NCBI GenBank assembly: GCA_040882255.1
Contig: JBBEBP010000026.1
Span: 10,989-74,988 of the forward strand
Length of the DNA stretch: 64,000 bases
From: PWQG01 sp040882255
GTDB lineage: Bacteria > Pseudomonadota > Gammaproteobacteria > Pseudomonadales > Pseudohongiellaceae
Direction: 5' to 3'
Position 1 is the stretch's first letter. Each line of letters starts with the position of its first letter. Position numbers and translations under genes: made by a program. Of the stretch, positions 8,641 through 16,478 are shown one piece after another. The notes beneath the pieces are model-generated. The model was not told the DNA's origin and searched no databases. It worked only from the letters and a program-made list of their open reading frames with translations.

Positions 8641-9801
8641 ATGACCGCCGTCACCCGCTCCCCGGTTCCCGCCATCCGCGCCATCATGGTTCTGCTGGGC
8701 CTGGCCGTGGTGGCCTGCACCTTCGCTCTGGCCGGCCCGCGTGCCGCCTTGTTGATGCTGATCGGGCTCGGTTTCGGGCTGGTGCTGGAAGGCCTGCGTT
8801 TCGGTTTCACCGGACCGTGGCGCCGCATGATCCAGGAACGGGACGGACGCGGGCTGTTGGCGCAACTCCTGGCGATCGGGCTGTGCGCACTGGCCGCCTT
8901 CCCCCTGCTGGCTGCTTTCCCTGACGAACTGATCGGCGCCCACGCCCCCGTGGGCCTGGCCATGGTGGGGGGCGCCTTCGTGTTTGGCGCGGCCATGCAG
9001 GTTGTGCTCGGCTGCGGCTCCGGTGTGCTGGTCAACGCCGGCAGTGGCAACCTGATGGCGGTACTGGCCCTGCTGGGCTTCATCGCCGGCAGCTTCCTCG
9101 GCTCCCTGCACCTGGACTGGTGGACCAGCCTGGGGTCGCTGCCCGTCCATACGCTGCAGGGCAGCTTCGGCGACAATGGCGGCCTGTGGCTGACCCTGGC
9201 CGCTCTGGTACTGCTGGCCGTGCTGGTACTGCGTCTATCGGCCCCCGGTCAACGTCTCCCCTCACCGCGCCTGTGGCTGGCCGCTGTGCTGATGGCGGTG
9301 TTGGCGGTACTCAACCTGGTCGTAGCCGGTCAGCCCTGGGGCGTTGTCTATGGACTGGGGCTGTGGGGCGCGAAACTGGGCAATGCGGCCGGCATGGACG
9401 TATTGGCCACCGCATTCTGGTCGGCGCCGGACCACGCCGAGCGCCTGCAGCAGAGCCTGCTCACCGACGTCACCAGCCTGACCAACATCGGCATCATCAC
9501 CGGCGCGTTTCTGGCCATGCGCTGGCGCCGGCAAACGGGGCCACAGGTGCCGCCCGGCAGCGGACCCGGCCGGCTGGGCATCCTGCTGTCCGGGCTGATT
9601 CTCGGCTACAGTGCCCGCATCGCCTTCGGCTGCAATGTCGGCGCCTATTTCAGCGGCATCGCCACCGGCAGCTTCCATGGCTGGGTCTGGTTCGCCGCCG
9701 CCTTTGCCGGCTCGGCGGCCGCGCTGTACGCCCGGCCACGGCTGTTGCAGTGCCTGTCACTGCGCGCTGCGGCAACGCCCGGCGAAGGAGCACGCTCGTG
9801 A
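8641..9801 (+). CDS. YeeE/YedE (TsuA-type) sulfur-compound transporter
   Basis: 386-residue polytopic membrane protein with about ten hydrophobic segments and the duplicated YeeE/YedE fold. Conserved Cys-containing loops are present: VVLGCGSGVLVNAGSGN (Cys125) and AFGCNVGAYFSGI (Cys331). In the characterised homologue TsuA, such cysteines relay thiosulfate through the membrane, and partner TusA or rhodanese proteins accept the sulfur. The first-repeat motif often containing a Cys (GFC-type) reads FGFTGPWRR here, so one cysteine is missing. It starts four bases after the rhodanese stop and overlaps the following small ORF by four bases. Thiosulfate is the likely substrate by family and context, but other sulfur species (selenium compounds in YedE) are possible. 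Confidence 0.88.
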   Translation: MTAVTRSPVPAIRAIMVLLGLAVVACTFALAGPRAALLMLIGLGFGLVLEGLRFGFTGPWRRMIQERDGRGLLAQLLAIGLCALAAFPLLAAFPDELIGAHAPVGLAMVGGAFVFGAAMQVVLGCGSGVLVNAGSGNLMAVLALLGFIAGSFLGSLHLDWWTSLGSLPVHTLQGSFGDNGGLWLTLAALVLLAVLVLRLSAPGQRLPSPRLWLAAVLMAVLAVLNLVVAGQPWGVVYGLGLWGAKLGNAAGMDVLATAFWSAPDHAERLQQSLLTDVTSLTNIGIITGAFLAMRWRRQTGPQVPPGSGPGRLGILLSGLILGYSARIAFGCNVGAYFSGIATGSFHGWVWFAAAFAGSAAALYARPRLLQCLSLRAAATPGEGARS

Positions 9802-9980
9802 CCCGCACATTATCCCGTCCCGGCCGCACAGCGACCGGTCTGCTGACCCTGACATTGATCGGTCTGCTGTTGATTCTGGATGCGCGCCAGTCCATTCCGA
9901 TCAATCCGCACGCCGCGCCGCCGCCAGTGGCGCTGGGATCCGGACAGGCGCCGGCCGGAGCTCACTGTACACAGCGCTGA
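9798..9980 (+). CDS. Small single-pass membrane protein, coupled to YeeE-type transporter
   Basis: A 60-codon ORF starts at GTG 9798 inside the transporter stop (GTGA overlap). It encodes one predicted membrane helix (GLLTLTLIGLLLILDA, about residues 15-32). A short tail rich in Pro and Ala follows, ending with a single Cys (AHCTQR). I recognise no family. Support for its being real comes from the four-base coupled junction, the hydrophobic segment followed by a polar tail, and the absence of other coding potential before the convergent gene ending at 10006. It could be a chance extension, but its position in a sulfur operon and its lone C-terminal Cys make it a plausible accessory peptide. 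Confidence 0.5.
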   Translation: MTRTLSRPGRTATGLLTLTLIGLLLILDARQSIPINPHAAPPPVALGSGQAPAGAHCTQR

Positions 9981-10005
9981 ACCGCGTCAATCGCCGATCC
10001 GCTCA

Positions 10006-11376
10006 CTAGAGTGGCAACTGAATATTGAAACAGGTGCCCAACTGCTCGTCCGAGGTCACGGCCAGGTGGCCGCCGTGGTGTTCGGTAATGATGAAATGCG
10101 GGTAGGACAGACGGTGCTCCACCGGATAGCGCCCGTCCTGCTCCGAGCTGAGGAAATACGGCTCGAAGATCTCCACCTGCTCGCTGGCGCTGAGGCAGGC
10201 CCCGTTATGCTCCAGCCGGATCCACAGGGACTCGACATAGCGCTCGATCCCGATACCGATGCGAGGCTCCCCGGTGGCTGCCTCGCGGTCTTTCAGAGCA
10301 TAGAAGGCACTGCGCAGCAGCCGCGTGAATACCTGGACCAACTCATCCGGCAGACAATGGATCTGCGGCAGGGACGCCGCGTACTGCCGGTCAATGGCGA
10401 TATCACCGAACGCCAGACCTTCCGCGTCAATGAACAGTTCTGACGCCAGCGCGATGCTGCGGTCCATGAGGGCGGGCACATCGGCGCGCTGCTTGGTGTC
10501 ATGATGACTGCGGGCAAGATTGAGCAAGTTGTCGACGATGGCCCCTGCCTGCCGCGCATTCCGCCCGACGACATCCACTTCCGGCAACAGATACTCTTTC
10601 ACTTCATCGAGTTCACTGGCCTCGATCCGCTCACGGGCGCTGGAAACGTGCTGGAAAATACTGTTGACCGGCAGGCTGATGTCGTAGGCCATAGCCGAGG
10701 CCAGTTCACCAAGGGCCGATAGTTTGTCGCGCTCGGCCACCTTGTTCTCGGCATTGACTTGCCGGGTGATGTCGGACACCAGGATGACCACGCCGGTGTC
10801 ATCGTGGTCCCTGAGGCGGTACAGGGTGATATCGAAACTGTATTGCCCTTGCTGTGTGTGTTTCAGGTGACCGGTTTCACCACTGACCAGTACATCACGG
10901 ACCTGTTCCTCGCTCAGGGTGATGGCCGGGTAGGCCTTCCAGAGATTCATGCCCTTCACGTCATCAAACGGCCGGCCGGTGATATCTTCCGCCGTGCGGT
11001 TCCACTGCGTGACTTCCAGCTGCTCGTTCAGACCGATCAGCATGACGGGCATGGAATTGACAATACTGGCGATGTAGGCCTCGCGCTGGCGCAGCTGTTC
11101 GGCGGTCTGCTGCAGTACTTCGGTGCGCTGCTCGACCCGCTCTTCCAGGGTCTCCTTGATCTCCGTCAGCGCCTGATTGGAGCGCTTGGCGCGCAGATGT
11201 GCGCGGATCAGGAACACCAGCACCACCAGCAAAATCAATATCAGCAGACTGGCACTGGTGTTGGCAACATATTGCCAATTGGTGCTGCCATCCTGTTCAC
11301 GGAAAACCGCGAACACATCGGCGCTGGCGCCCGGACAGGCGCCCATGAGCGCCACCAGAACCGCGAACTGCTTCAT
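10006..11376 (-). CDS. PAS histidine-kinase-like membrane protein lacking the phosphoacceptor His
   Basis: 456 residues. There is a signal or first membrane segment (MKQFAVLVALMGACPGASA), a second membrane helix (about 41-59, LLILILLVVLVFLI), a coiled coil, a PAS domain (about 100-205, ending VSDITRQVNAEN), a dimerisation/H-box region and an ATPase-like domain. In the H-box the usual GELAxxIAHEINxPL reads GELASAMAYDISLPV: the histidine is Tyr231 (codon TAC at 10686-10684). The N-box is also degraded (RLLRSAFYAL), and the G-boxes are poor. It is therefore probably a pseudokinase or sensor scaffold. The ATG at 11376 has AGGAAG four bases upstream and is preferred to 11397. The gene follows the PBP4-type gene by 82 bases on the same strand. 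No response regulator is adjacent. Confidence 0.8.
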   Translation of the reverse strand: MKQFAVLVALMGACPGASADVFAVFREQDGSTNWQYVANTSASLLILILLVVLVFLIRAHLRAKRSNQALTEIKETLEERVEQRTEVLQQTAEQLRQREAYIASIVNSMPVMLIGLNEQLEVTQWNRTAEDITGRPFDDVKGMNLWKAYPAITLSEEQVRDVLVSGETGHLKHTQQGQYSFDITLYRLRDHDDTGVVILVSDITRQVNAENKVAERDKLSALGELASAMAYDISLPVNSIFQHVSSARERIEASELDEVKEYLLPEVDVVGRNARQAGAIVDNLLNLARSHHDTKQRADVPALMDRSIALASELFIDAEGLAFGDIAIDRQYAASLPQIHCLPDELVQVFTRLLRSAFYALKDREAATGEPRIGIGIERYVESLWIRLEHNGACLSASEQVEIFEPYFLSSEQDGRYPVEHRLSYPHFIITEHHGGHLAVTSDEQLGTCFNIQLPL

Positions 11377-11458
11377 ACTGCTTCCTGCCTCATTCAATCG
11401 TCTGAGTACTGCCAGGTGCCCCTGGAATGCAAGGCGCCATTATGACACATCCCGCCGT

Positions 11459-12727
11459 TCACGGCCTCCCACCGTTTCCCCGCATGACCCGCGCCTGCAG
11501 GTCCCGCAGTATCGCCGCGCGCCGGTTGTCCGCCTGGTTGGTGAGGATGACGAACGGGTACAGGCCATCCGGTCCCGGGATATAGCCGGCGAAGTTGTAG
11601 ACGCCGGTCAGGGTCCCGCTCTTGCGGTAAACACCATCGACTTCTGCCAGTAACGAGGCGTGCGGGCGGAACTGCTCCAGGATGTGCATCATGCCGGCAC
11701 CGGTCGTGCGCTGCTCCCGGGACAGACCCGAGCCTTCCGTTGCCAGCAGTTTCTGCGGCTGACTCCCGAAGCCGTCGCCATAGACTGCCTGCAGCCGATC
11801 CACCAGCACGCGCTGTGCTTTCTCCAGCGTGGCAGGGTAGCCGTACTCTTGCGCGCCGAGCGTCAGAAAGAGCTGATTGGCAATGAAGTTGTTGGAGTAC
11901 TGCAGCAACCCCTCGAGGTTCTCGCGCAGCGACTTCGAACTGCGGTGGCGGTACAACAGCTCCCAGTCTTCCGAAACAGGTTCGCGATAAAAGTCGGCGT
12001 CAGACACGCTGATGCCCTCCCGCTCCAGCAGCAACCGGAACAGCTGTTGCACCTGGCGGAGGCCGCTGAGCGGGTCGCTGCCCAGGTTGATTCGCACCGT
12101 ATCTCCGGCTGCCAGTCCTGCGGCCAGCCCCCGGGCGTGCGGTGTCAGCGGTGTCTGTGGCTCGGCGGAGGTCAGCCGGCCATCAGCGGATCGGGCCAGA
12201 TTCACCGTGTTGAAATTCACGGCCAGCGCCCCGTTGATGGCTCCGTAGGGTTGCTGTGTTTCAGACTGGCCGGGAATGATCAGATCCGGCTCGAAGGCGG
12301 AATCGTCCACCACCAGGCGGCGGATGCGGCTTACCCCGCGCTCCGCCAGCGCGGCGGCGATCAATGCCACTTCCTCCGACACCAGGAACGGATCTCCGAG
12401 ACCCCGGATCAGCAGGTCGCCGTCCGCGTTCCCATGGAAGTGCGTCTCGAAGCGGAAATGCTCACCCAGGGTGCTCAACGCCACCTGCGCCACAGGTATC
12501 TTGACCAATGAGGCCGGGATGAGAGGGCGGTCCGGATGGACCCGTACCAGGTCGTCGCCACCGGGTGTGCGCAGCATGACACTGCCGCTTCCCGCCATGG
12601 CCACCAGCGACGCCGGCGTCAGCTCCCTGCCGGAGCCCTCAGCCGCCCATACTGACAGGCACTGCAGGGCCAGCATCCCGGCAAGGACAAGATCGCGTAA
12701 CAGGCGGATAAAAAGGGTTCGGTGCAT
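11459..12727 (-). CDS. dacB: D-alanyl-D-alanine carboxypeptidase/endopeptidase, PBP4 (S13) type
   Basis: 422 residues with a signal peptide (about 1-29, ending VWAAE). The S13 catalytic motifs are all present: SxxK at Ser73-Lys76 (PASLVKIP), SxN in LQYSNNFIAN, and KTG-type KSGTLTG near the C-terminus. Such enzymes trim D-Ala from stem peptides and cut DD-crosslinks in periplasmic peptidoglycan. The protein is somewhat shorter than E. coli DacB (about 477), suggesting a reduced inserted domain. The start is uncertain: ATG 12727 fits the leader best, but it lacks a good ribosome binding site, and ATG 12745 is in frame. The divergent gene starts at 12863, leaving a promoter region of about 135 bases. 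A PAS kinase-like gene lies 82 bases downstream. Confidence 0.87.
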   Translation of the reverse strand: MHRTLFIRLLRDLVLAGMLALQCLSVWAAEGSGRELTPASLVAMAGSGSVMLRTPGGDDLVRVHPDRPLIPASLVKIPVAQVALSTLGEHFRFETHFHGNADGDLLIRGLGDPFLVSEEVALIAAALAERGVSRIRRLVVDDSAFEPDLIIPGQSETQQPYGAINGALAVNFNTVNLARSADGRLTSAEPQTPLTPHARGLAAGLAAGDTVRINLGSDPLSGLRQVQQLFRLLLEREGISVSDADFYREPVSEDWELLYRHRSSKSLRENLEGLLQYSNNFIANQLFLTLGAQEYGYPATLEKAQRVLVDRLQAVYGDGFGSQPQKLLATEGSGLSREQRTTGAGMMHILEQFRPHASLLAEVDGVYRKSGTLTGVYNFAGYIPGPDGLYPFVILTNQADNRRAAILRDLQARVMRGNGGRP

Positions 12728-12862
12728 CAAGGTAGCGTACCACAAGACGGCGTTTTGCCGCCTCTTCCTCGATCGCTGTCACTTCCCTATACTGGTCACA
12801 GTAGTGAACGGTTCGTTTCTTCCAATCCCGGCAATCATAAGACCAACATATGGAGAACGATT

Positions 12863-13504
12863 ATGGAACTTTTGTCACTGGATTTTCTGGCCCGCTGGTC
12901 GCACACCCTGTTTGGTATCACCTGGATCGGGCTGCTGTATTACTTCAACTTCATTCAGGGCGGCTATTTCAAACAGGCTTCTCCTGACGCCCTGGCGGAC
13001 GCCAAGGCCAAGCTGGCGCCCAGCGCGCTGTGGTGGTTCCGCTGGGGCGCCCTGTTCACTTTCCTCACCGGTCTCATCCTGTTCGGCGTCGTCGGCGACC
13101 GGGTTAACGGCTTCATCGTGCTGGGTGCCTCCATGGGTACGCTGATGTTCCTCAACGTCTGGCTGGTGATCTGGCCCAACCAGAAGATCGCTCTGGGCCT
13201 TACCGAGGGTGGTGATGCGGCTGCGGCCGGCGCGAAAGCCCTGCTGGCCTCGCGCACCAATACGCTGTTTTCCGCTCCCATGCTGATGGGCATGTTCGGC
13301 TCATTCCACGGTGGCGGCAGCGGCGCGGCACCGCTGGCGTCGCAGGGTATGGGCCTGGGCCTGATCGTGGCACTGGTGATCGTGCTGGCGCTGCAGGCCA
13401 ATGCGCTGTTCGGCAAGCAGGGCCCGATGGCCACGGTCAAGGGTGTCATCGTCTCCAGCCTGGTGCTGACCGTGGTGCTGGGAGCGATACTGCAGACGCT
13501 GTAA
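12863..13504 (+). CDS. PuuD-like (urate hydroxylase N-terminal type) membrane protein
   Basis: 213-residue protein with about five to six hydrophobic segments. The N-terminus RWSHTLFGITWIGLLYYFNF matches the membrane domain that precedes cytochrome c in PuuD-type urate oxidases, with conserved His in WSH and GSFHGG that could bind haem. The C-terminal cytochrome c domain of PuuD is absent, and no purine-catabolic gene is nearby, so urate oxidation should not be assumed; a membrane cytochrome-b-like redox role is equally possible. The start ATG 12863 has GGAGAA seven bases upstream. It is transcribed alone and ends just before a strong hairpin. Confidence 0.7.
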   Translation: MELLSLDFLARWSHTLFGITWIGLLYYFNFIQGGYFKQASPDALADAKAKLAPSALWWFRWGALFTFLTGLILFGVVGDRVNGFIVLGASMGTLMFLNVWLVIWPNQKIALGLTEGGDAAAAGAKALLASRTNTLFSAPMLMGMFGSFHGGGSGAAPLASQGMGLGLIVALVIVLALQANALFGKQGPMATVKGVIVSSLVLTVVLGAILQTL

Positions 13505-13529
13505 CCCGCGCCCGGCTCTCTCACGTGAA

Positions 13530-13560
13530 AAGCGGCTCCGGGCCCACCGGAGCCGCTTTG
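13530..13560 (+). terminator. Rho-independent terminator, probably bidirectional
   Basis: A perfect 12-bp stem, AAGCGGCTCCGG (13530-13541) with CCGGAGCCGCTT (13547-13558), encloses a 5-base loop. It lies between the PuuD-like gene and the convergent gene ending at 13571. A-rich sequence precedes it and a short T-rich run follows. Confidence 0.85.
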
Positions 13561-13570
13561 TCCCGCCGCT

Positions 13571-14779
13571 CTAGGGAGTGGCCAGAAACTCCCGGATCAG
13601 CCCGGCTTTCGGCTCCAGTGAATAGACCCCGTCCAGGTGCCCCCAGGGCCCCTCGATCTCCTCGTACTGGCTGGGCTTGTCCAGCTCCCGCAGGGTCTCA
13701 TGTGCCCTCCGCGCCAGATAGGGCTGCAGTAACAGGTCGTTGCTGGCGGGCAGGAACAGGGTCTTTGCCGTCACCGGTTCCAGCCCACTGCGCAGATCAT
13801 CGGCAAAGCCGGCCATGAACAGCTGATTGGCCCGCACCAGATACAGCACATGGTTGGCATCGGCATAGCGGGTGCGGGCCTCGGCGGCGGCATTGAGCTG
13901 CTCGACCACACGGAAGTCGGCGCGGATGTCCTCGAGCGGCGCGCTTTCTCCGGGACCGCTGTCGGCATAGGCCTGGTTGAACATCTGCGGATGCATGGCC
14001 TGCAGCGTCACCATGCCCAGCGCCTGGCGCAGGCCGGTGACCGGCGGCTCGCCGTCATAGTAGTCACCCCCGTTCCAGTGTGGATCGGCCAGTATCGGAT
14101 TGGCCCATTGCTGCAGCGTGGCGATGGTCCAGGGATCGGACGCGCCCATGCCGATCACCGAGATCACCCGCTCGACGAAGTCCGGATAGGCCGTGGCCCA
14201 GTCCAGTGCCTGCAACGAGCCCATCGAGGCGCCCACCACGGCGTGCAGACCCTGCACATCCAGGCTGTCCAGCAGCGCCTTCTGCACATTGACAAAATCG
14301 CGGATGGTGACCACCGGGAAGTCCAGCGCATACGGTTCCCCGGTGGCCGGATCGGTACTGGCCGGGCCGGTGGTGGTGACATTCGGGTTGTGTGGCTCCT
14401 GGTTCACCAGCGTATCCGAACTGATGACATAGTAACGATCAGTGTCGATGGCCTTGCCAGGGCCGATCAGGTAGTCCCAGTAGCCCGGCTGTGCATCCGA
14501 CTCGCCGTAACGGCCAGCGGCATGGCTGTTGCCGGAAAAAAAGTGCGTGATCAGGATCACGTTGTCCCGGGCTTGGTTGAGCTCCCCATAGGCTTCCCAG
14601 CCGACATTGACCTCGTCGATGAGTTCGCCGCCATGGGTGCGGAAGTCCGTCATGGTGAACACCTGCTTGTCGACCAGCCCCACGGACGGGTCAGCGGCGC
14701 AGGCGACGAGACTGTGGAAAGCCAGCAGAGCCACCGCCAGGGGCTGCTGCCAGTGTGCGCGGAATGATCTGTGATTCAT
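13571..14779 (-). CDS. Exported MetX-fold alpha/beta hydrolase
   Basis: 402 residues with an N-terminal signal peptide (about 1-29, LAVALLAFHSLVACAA). The body is a homoserine O-acetyltransferase-type alpha/beta hydrolase, with nucleophile Ser185 in VVGASMGSLQ, acid Asp in PASNDLLLQP and His in GPWGHLDG near the end. MetX itself is cytoplasmic, so an exported copy is more likely a periplasmic esterase or acyltransferase. The ATG at 14779 follows GGGGGAG by about eight bases; the in-frame upstream extension to 14911 overlaps the CoA-ligase gene and is rejected. It starts 23 bases after that ligase gene, in the order permease, ligase, hydrolase on one strand, consistent with a catabolic operon. 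The substrate is unknown. Confidence 0.82.
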   Translation of the reverse strand: MNHRSFRAHWQQPLAVALLAFHSLVACAADPSVGLVDKQVFTMTDFRTHGGELIDEVNVGWEAYGELNQARDNVILITHFFSGNSHAAGRYGESDAQPGYWDYLIGPGKAIDTDRYYVISSDTLVNQEPHNPNVTTTGPASTDPATGEPYALDFPVVTIRDFVNVQKALLDSLDVQGLHAVVGASMGSLQALDWATAYPDFVERVISVIGMGASDPWTIATLQQWANPILADPHWNGGDYYDGEPPVTGLRQALGMVTLQAMHPQMFNQAYADSGPGESAPLEDIRADFRVVEQLNAAAEARTRYADANHVLYLVRANQLFMAGFADDLRSGLEPVTAKTLFLPASNDLLLQPYLARRAHETLRELDKPSQYEEIEGPWGHLDGVYSLEPKAGLIREFLATP

Positions 14780-14802
14780 TATCGTTTCTCCCCCGTGCCG
14801 GT

Positions 14803-16422
14803 TCAGCCCAGCAACAGATTGCCATACTGCTCGCGCAGTTCGTTCTTGCGTACCTTGCCCGTACCGGTCTTTGGCAGGCTGTCCACGAATACCGTCCGGT
14901 CCGGCATCCACCAGCGGGCCATGCGGCCGTCCAGGAAGTCGCGCAGGCCATCGGCGTCGATGTCTGCTCCCCGGTTTTTTACCACGATCAGTACAGGCCG
15001 CTCATCCCATTTTTCATGCCGCGCACCGATCACAGTGCATTCGCTGACCGCCGGATGCTGGCTGACGATATTCTCGATTTCCAGCGAGCTGATCCACTCC
15101 CCGCCACTCTTGATCACGTCCTTCTTGCGATCGACCACGCGCAGATGGCCGATCGCATCGATCACGGCGATGTCTCCCGTGGCCAGCCAACCACCGGGAA
15201 AGTCGCCTTCGTCGGCCCTGCGAAAATACCGGCTGCAGATCCACGGCCCCCTTACGCGCAGCTCCCCACTGGTTTCCCCGTCATGGGGCAAGGGCCGGTC
15301 CTCCGCATCGAATATCTCCATCTGTACACCGAACGCGGCACGCCCGGCCGTGGTCTGCATGCGGTAGCGCTCCTCGGCGGGCAACTGCATCAATGCCCTT
15401 GTGGGCGGCAGCGAGGTGGCCAGCGGCCCGGTTTCCGTCATGCCCCAGATGGGCTGCCAGTAGATACCGTAGCGTTCCTGGTAGCGCCGCACCATACCCA
15501 ATGGCGAGGCGGCACCGCCCACACAGACCCGTTCCAGTGTGGACTCCCGAACGCCATGCTCCTGCCAGTACTCATGCAGGGTCAGCCAGATGGTGGGCAC
15601 ACCCAGGCCCACGGTCACTCCTTCCCGTTCGATCAGCTCCGCCATACTGCGGCCATCCATGCCGGGCCCCGGCAGCACCAGCCGGCATCCGGACAGCGGC
15701 GCCGCATAGGGAGCGCCCCAGGCGCCGACGTGGTACATGGCCACCATGGGCAGCAACACCGTGTCAGCATCCAGGTCCAGCAGCTCCCGCGAAGCAGCCG
15801 CCTGCGCATGCAGCACCACCGAGCGGTGCGAATACAGTACGCCCTTGGGGTTCCCCGTGGTACCCGAGGTATAGCACAGCGCCGCCGCCGTATTCTCGTC
15901 CAGGCGGGGCCACTCGTAATCGGCCGGTTGACCGTCCATCAACTCCTCGTAACAGTACAGCGGTGAAAGGGAGGTCTCCGGCATGTGCTCGCGGTCCGTC
16001 ATGACCACAAATCCCTTCACGGTGTTCAGACGATCCGCAAAAGGTTCCAGGAGCTCCACAAACGACAGATCGACAAAAATCAGCCCGTCTTCGGCGTGAT
16101 TGATGATGTATTCGATCTGCTCGCCGAACAGGCGGGGATTGACGGTATGCAACACGGCACCACTGCCGGACACGGCATAGTACAGCTCCATATGCCGGTA
16201 TGTGTTCCAGGCAAGGCTGGCCACGCAGTCGCCAGGCTCCACGCCGAGCTGCTGCAGTACATGAGCCAACTGGCTACTGCGCTGCCAGAGTTCACCGTAG
16301 CTGCTGTGGTGAATGTCCCCTTCCACCCGGCGGGAGACGATCTCCTGTTCCGGGTGATGTTGCCTGCCGTGGTCCAGCAGGTCGATGATCAGCAGTGGGG
16401 TGTCCATCATGTTGCCGCGCAT
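14803..16422 (-). CDS. Acyl-CoA ligase (AMP-forming, medium/long-chain type)
   Basis: 539 residues, a normal length for AlkK/FadD-like acyl-CoA synthetases. The AMP-binding P-loop YTSGTTGNPKGV, the motif WGMTETGP, the hinge GDIAVIDAIGHLRVVDRKKD and the C-terminal catalytic Lys in LPKTGTGKVRKNEL are all present. It should activate a carboxylic acid with ATP and CoA in the cytoplasm. ATG 16422 has AGGAG seven bases upstream. It lies 56 bases after the GntP-type permease and 23 bases before the exported hydrolase on the same strand. The neighbourhood suggests a carboxylate imported by the permease as substrate rather than bulk fatty acids, but the sequence does not define chain length. Confidence 0.9.
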   Translation of the reverse strand: MRGNMMDTPLLIIDLLDHGRQHHPEQEIVSRRVEGDIHHSSYGELWQRSSQLAHVLQQLGVEPGDCVASLAWNTYRHMELYYAVSGSGAVLHTVNPRLFGEQIEYIINHAEDGLIFVDLSFVELLEPFADRLNTVKGFVVMTDREHMPETSLSPLYCYEELMDGQPADYEWPRLDENTAAALCYTSGTTGNPKGVLYSHRSVVLHAQAAASRELLDLDADTVLLPMVAMYHVGAWGAPYAAPLSGCRLVLPGPGMDGRSMAELIEREGVTVGLGVPTIWLTLHEYWQEHGVRESTLERVCVGGAASPLGMVRRYQERYGIYWQPIWGMTETGPLATSLPPTRALMQLPAEERYRMQTTAGRAAFGVQMEIFDAEDRPLPHDGETSGELRVRGPWICSRYFRRADEGDFPGGWLATGDIAVIDAIGHLRVVDRKKDVIKSGGEWISSLEIENIVSQHPAVSECTVIGARHEKWDERPVLIVVKNRGADIDADGLRDFLDGRMARWWMPDRTVFVDSLPKTGTGKVRKNELREQYGNLLLG

Positions 16423-16478
16423 GGCAATCTCCTGTGTCTGTATACGTCTTCAAAGCGATCCGGAGCGCAGGCGGGCCT

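Noticed and set aside
13571..14779. Methionine biosynthesis gene metX
   Set aside because: A signal peptide and the neighbouring catabolic genes argue against a cytoplasmic homoserine acetyltransferase.
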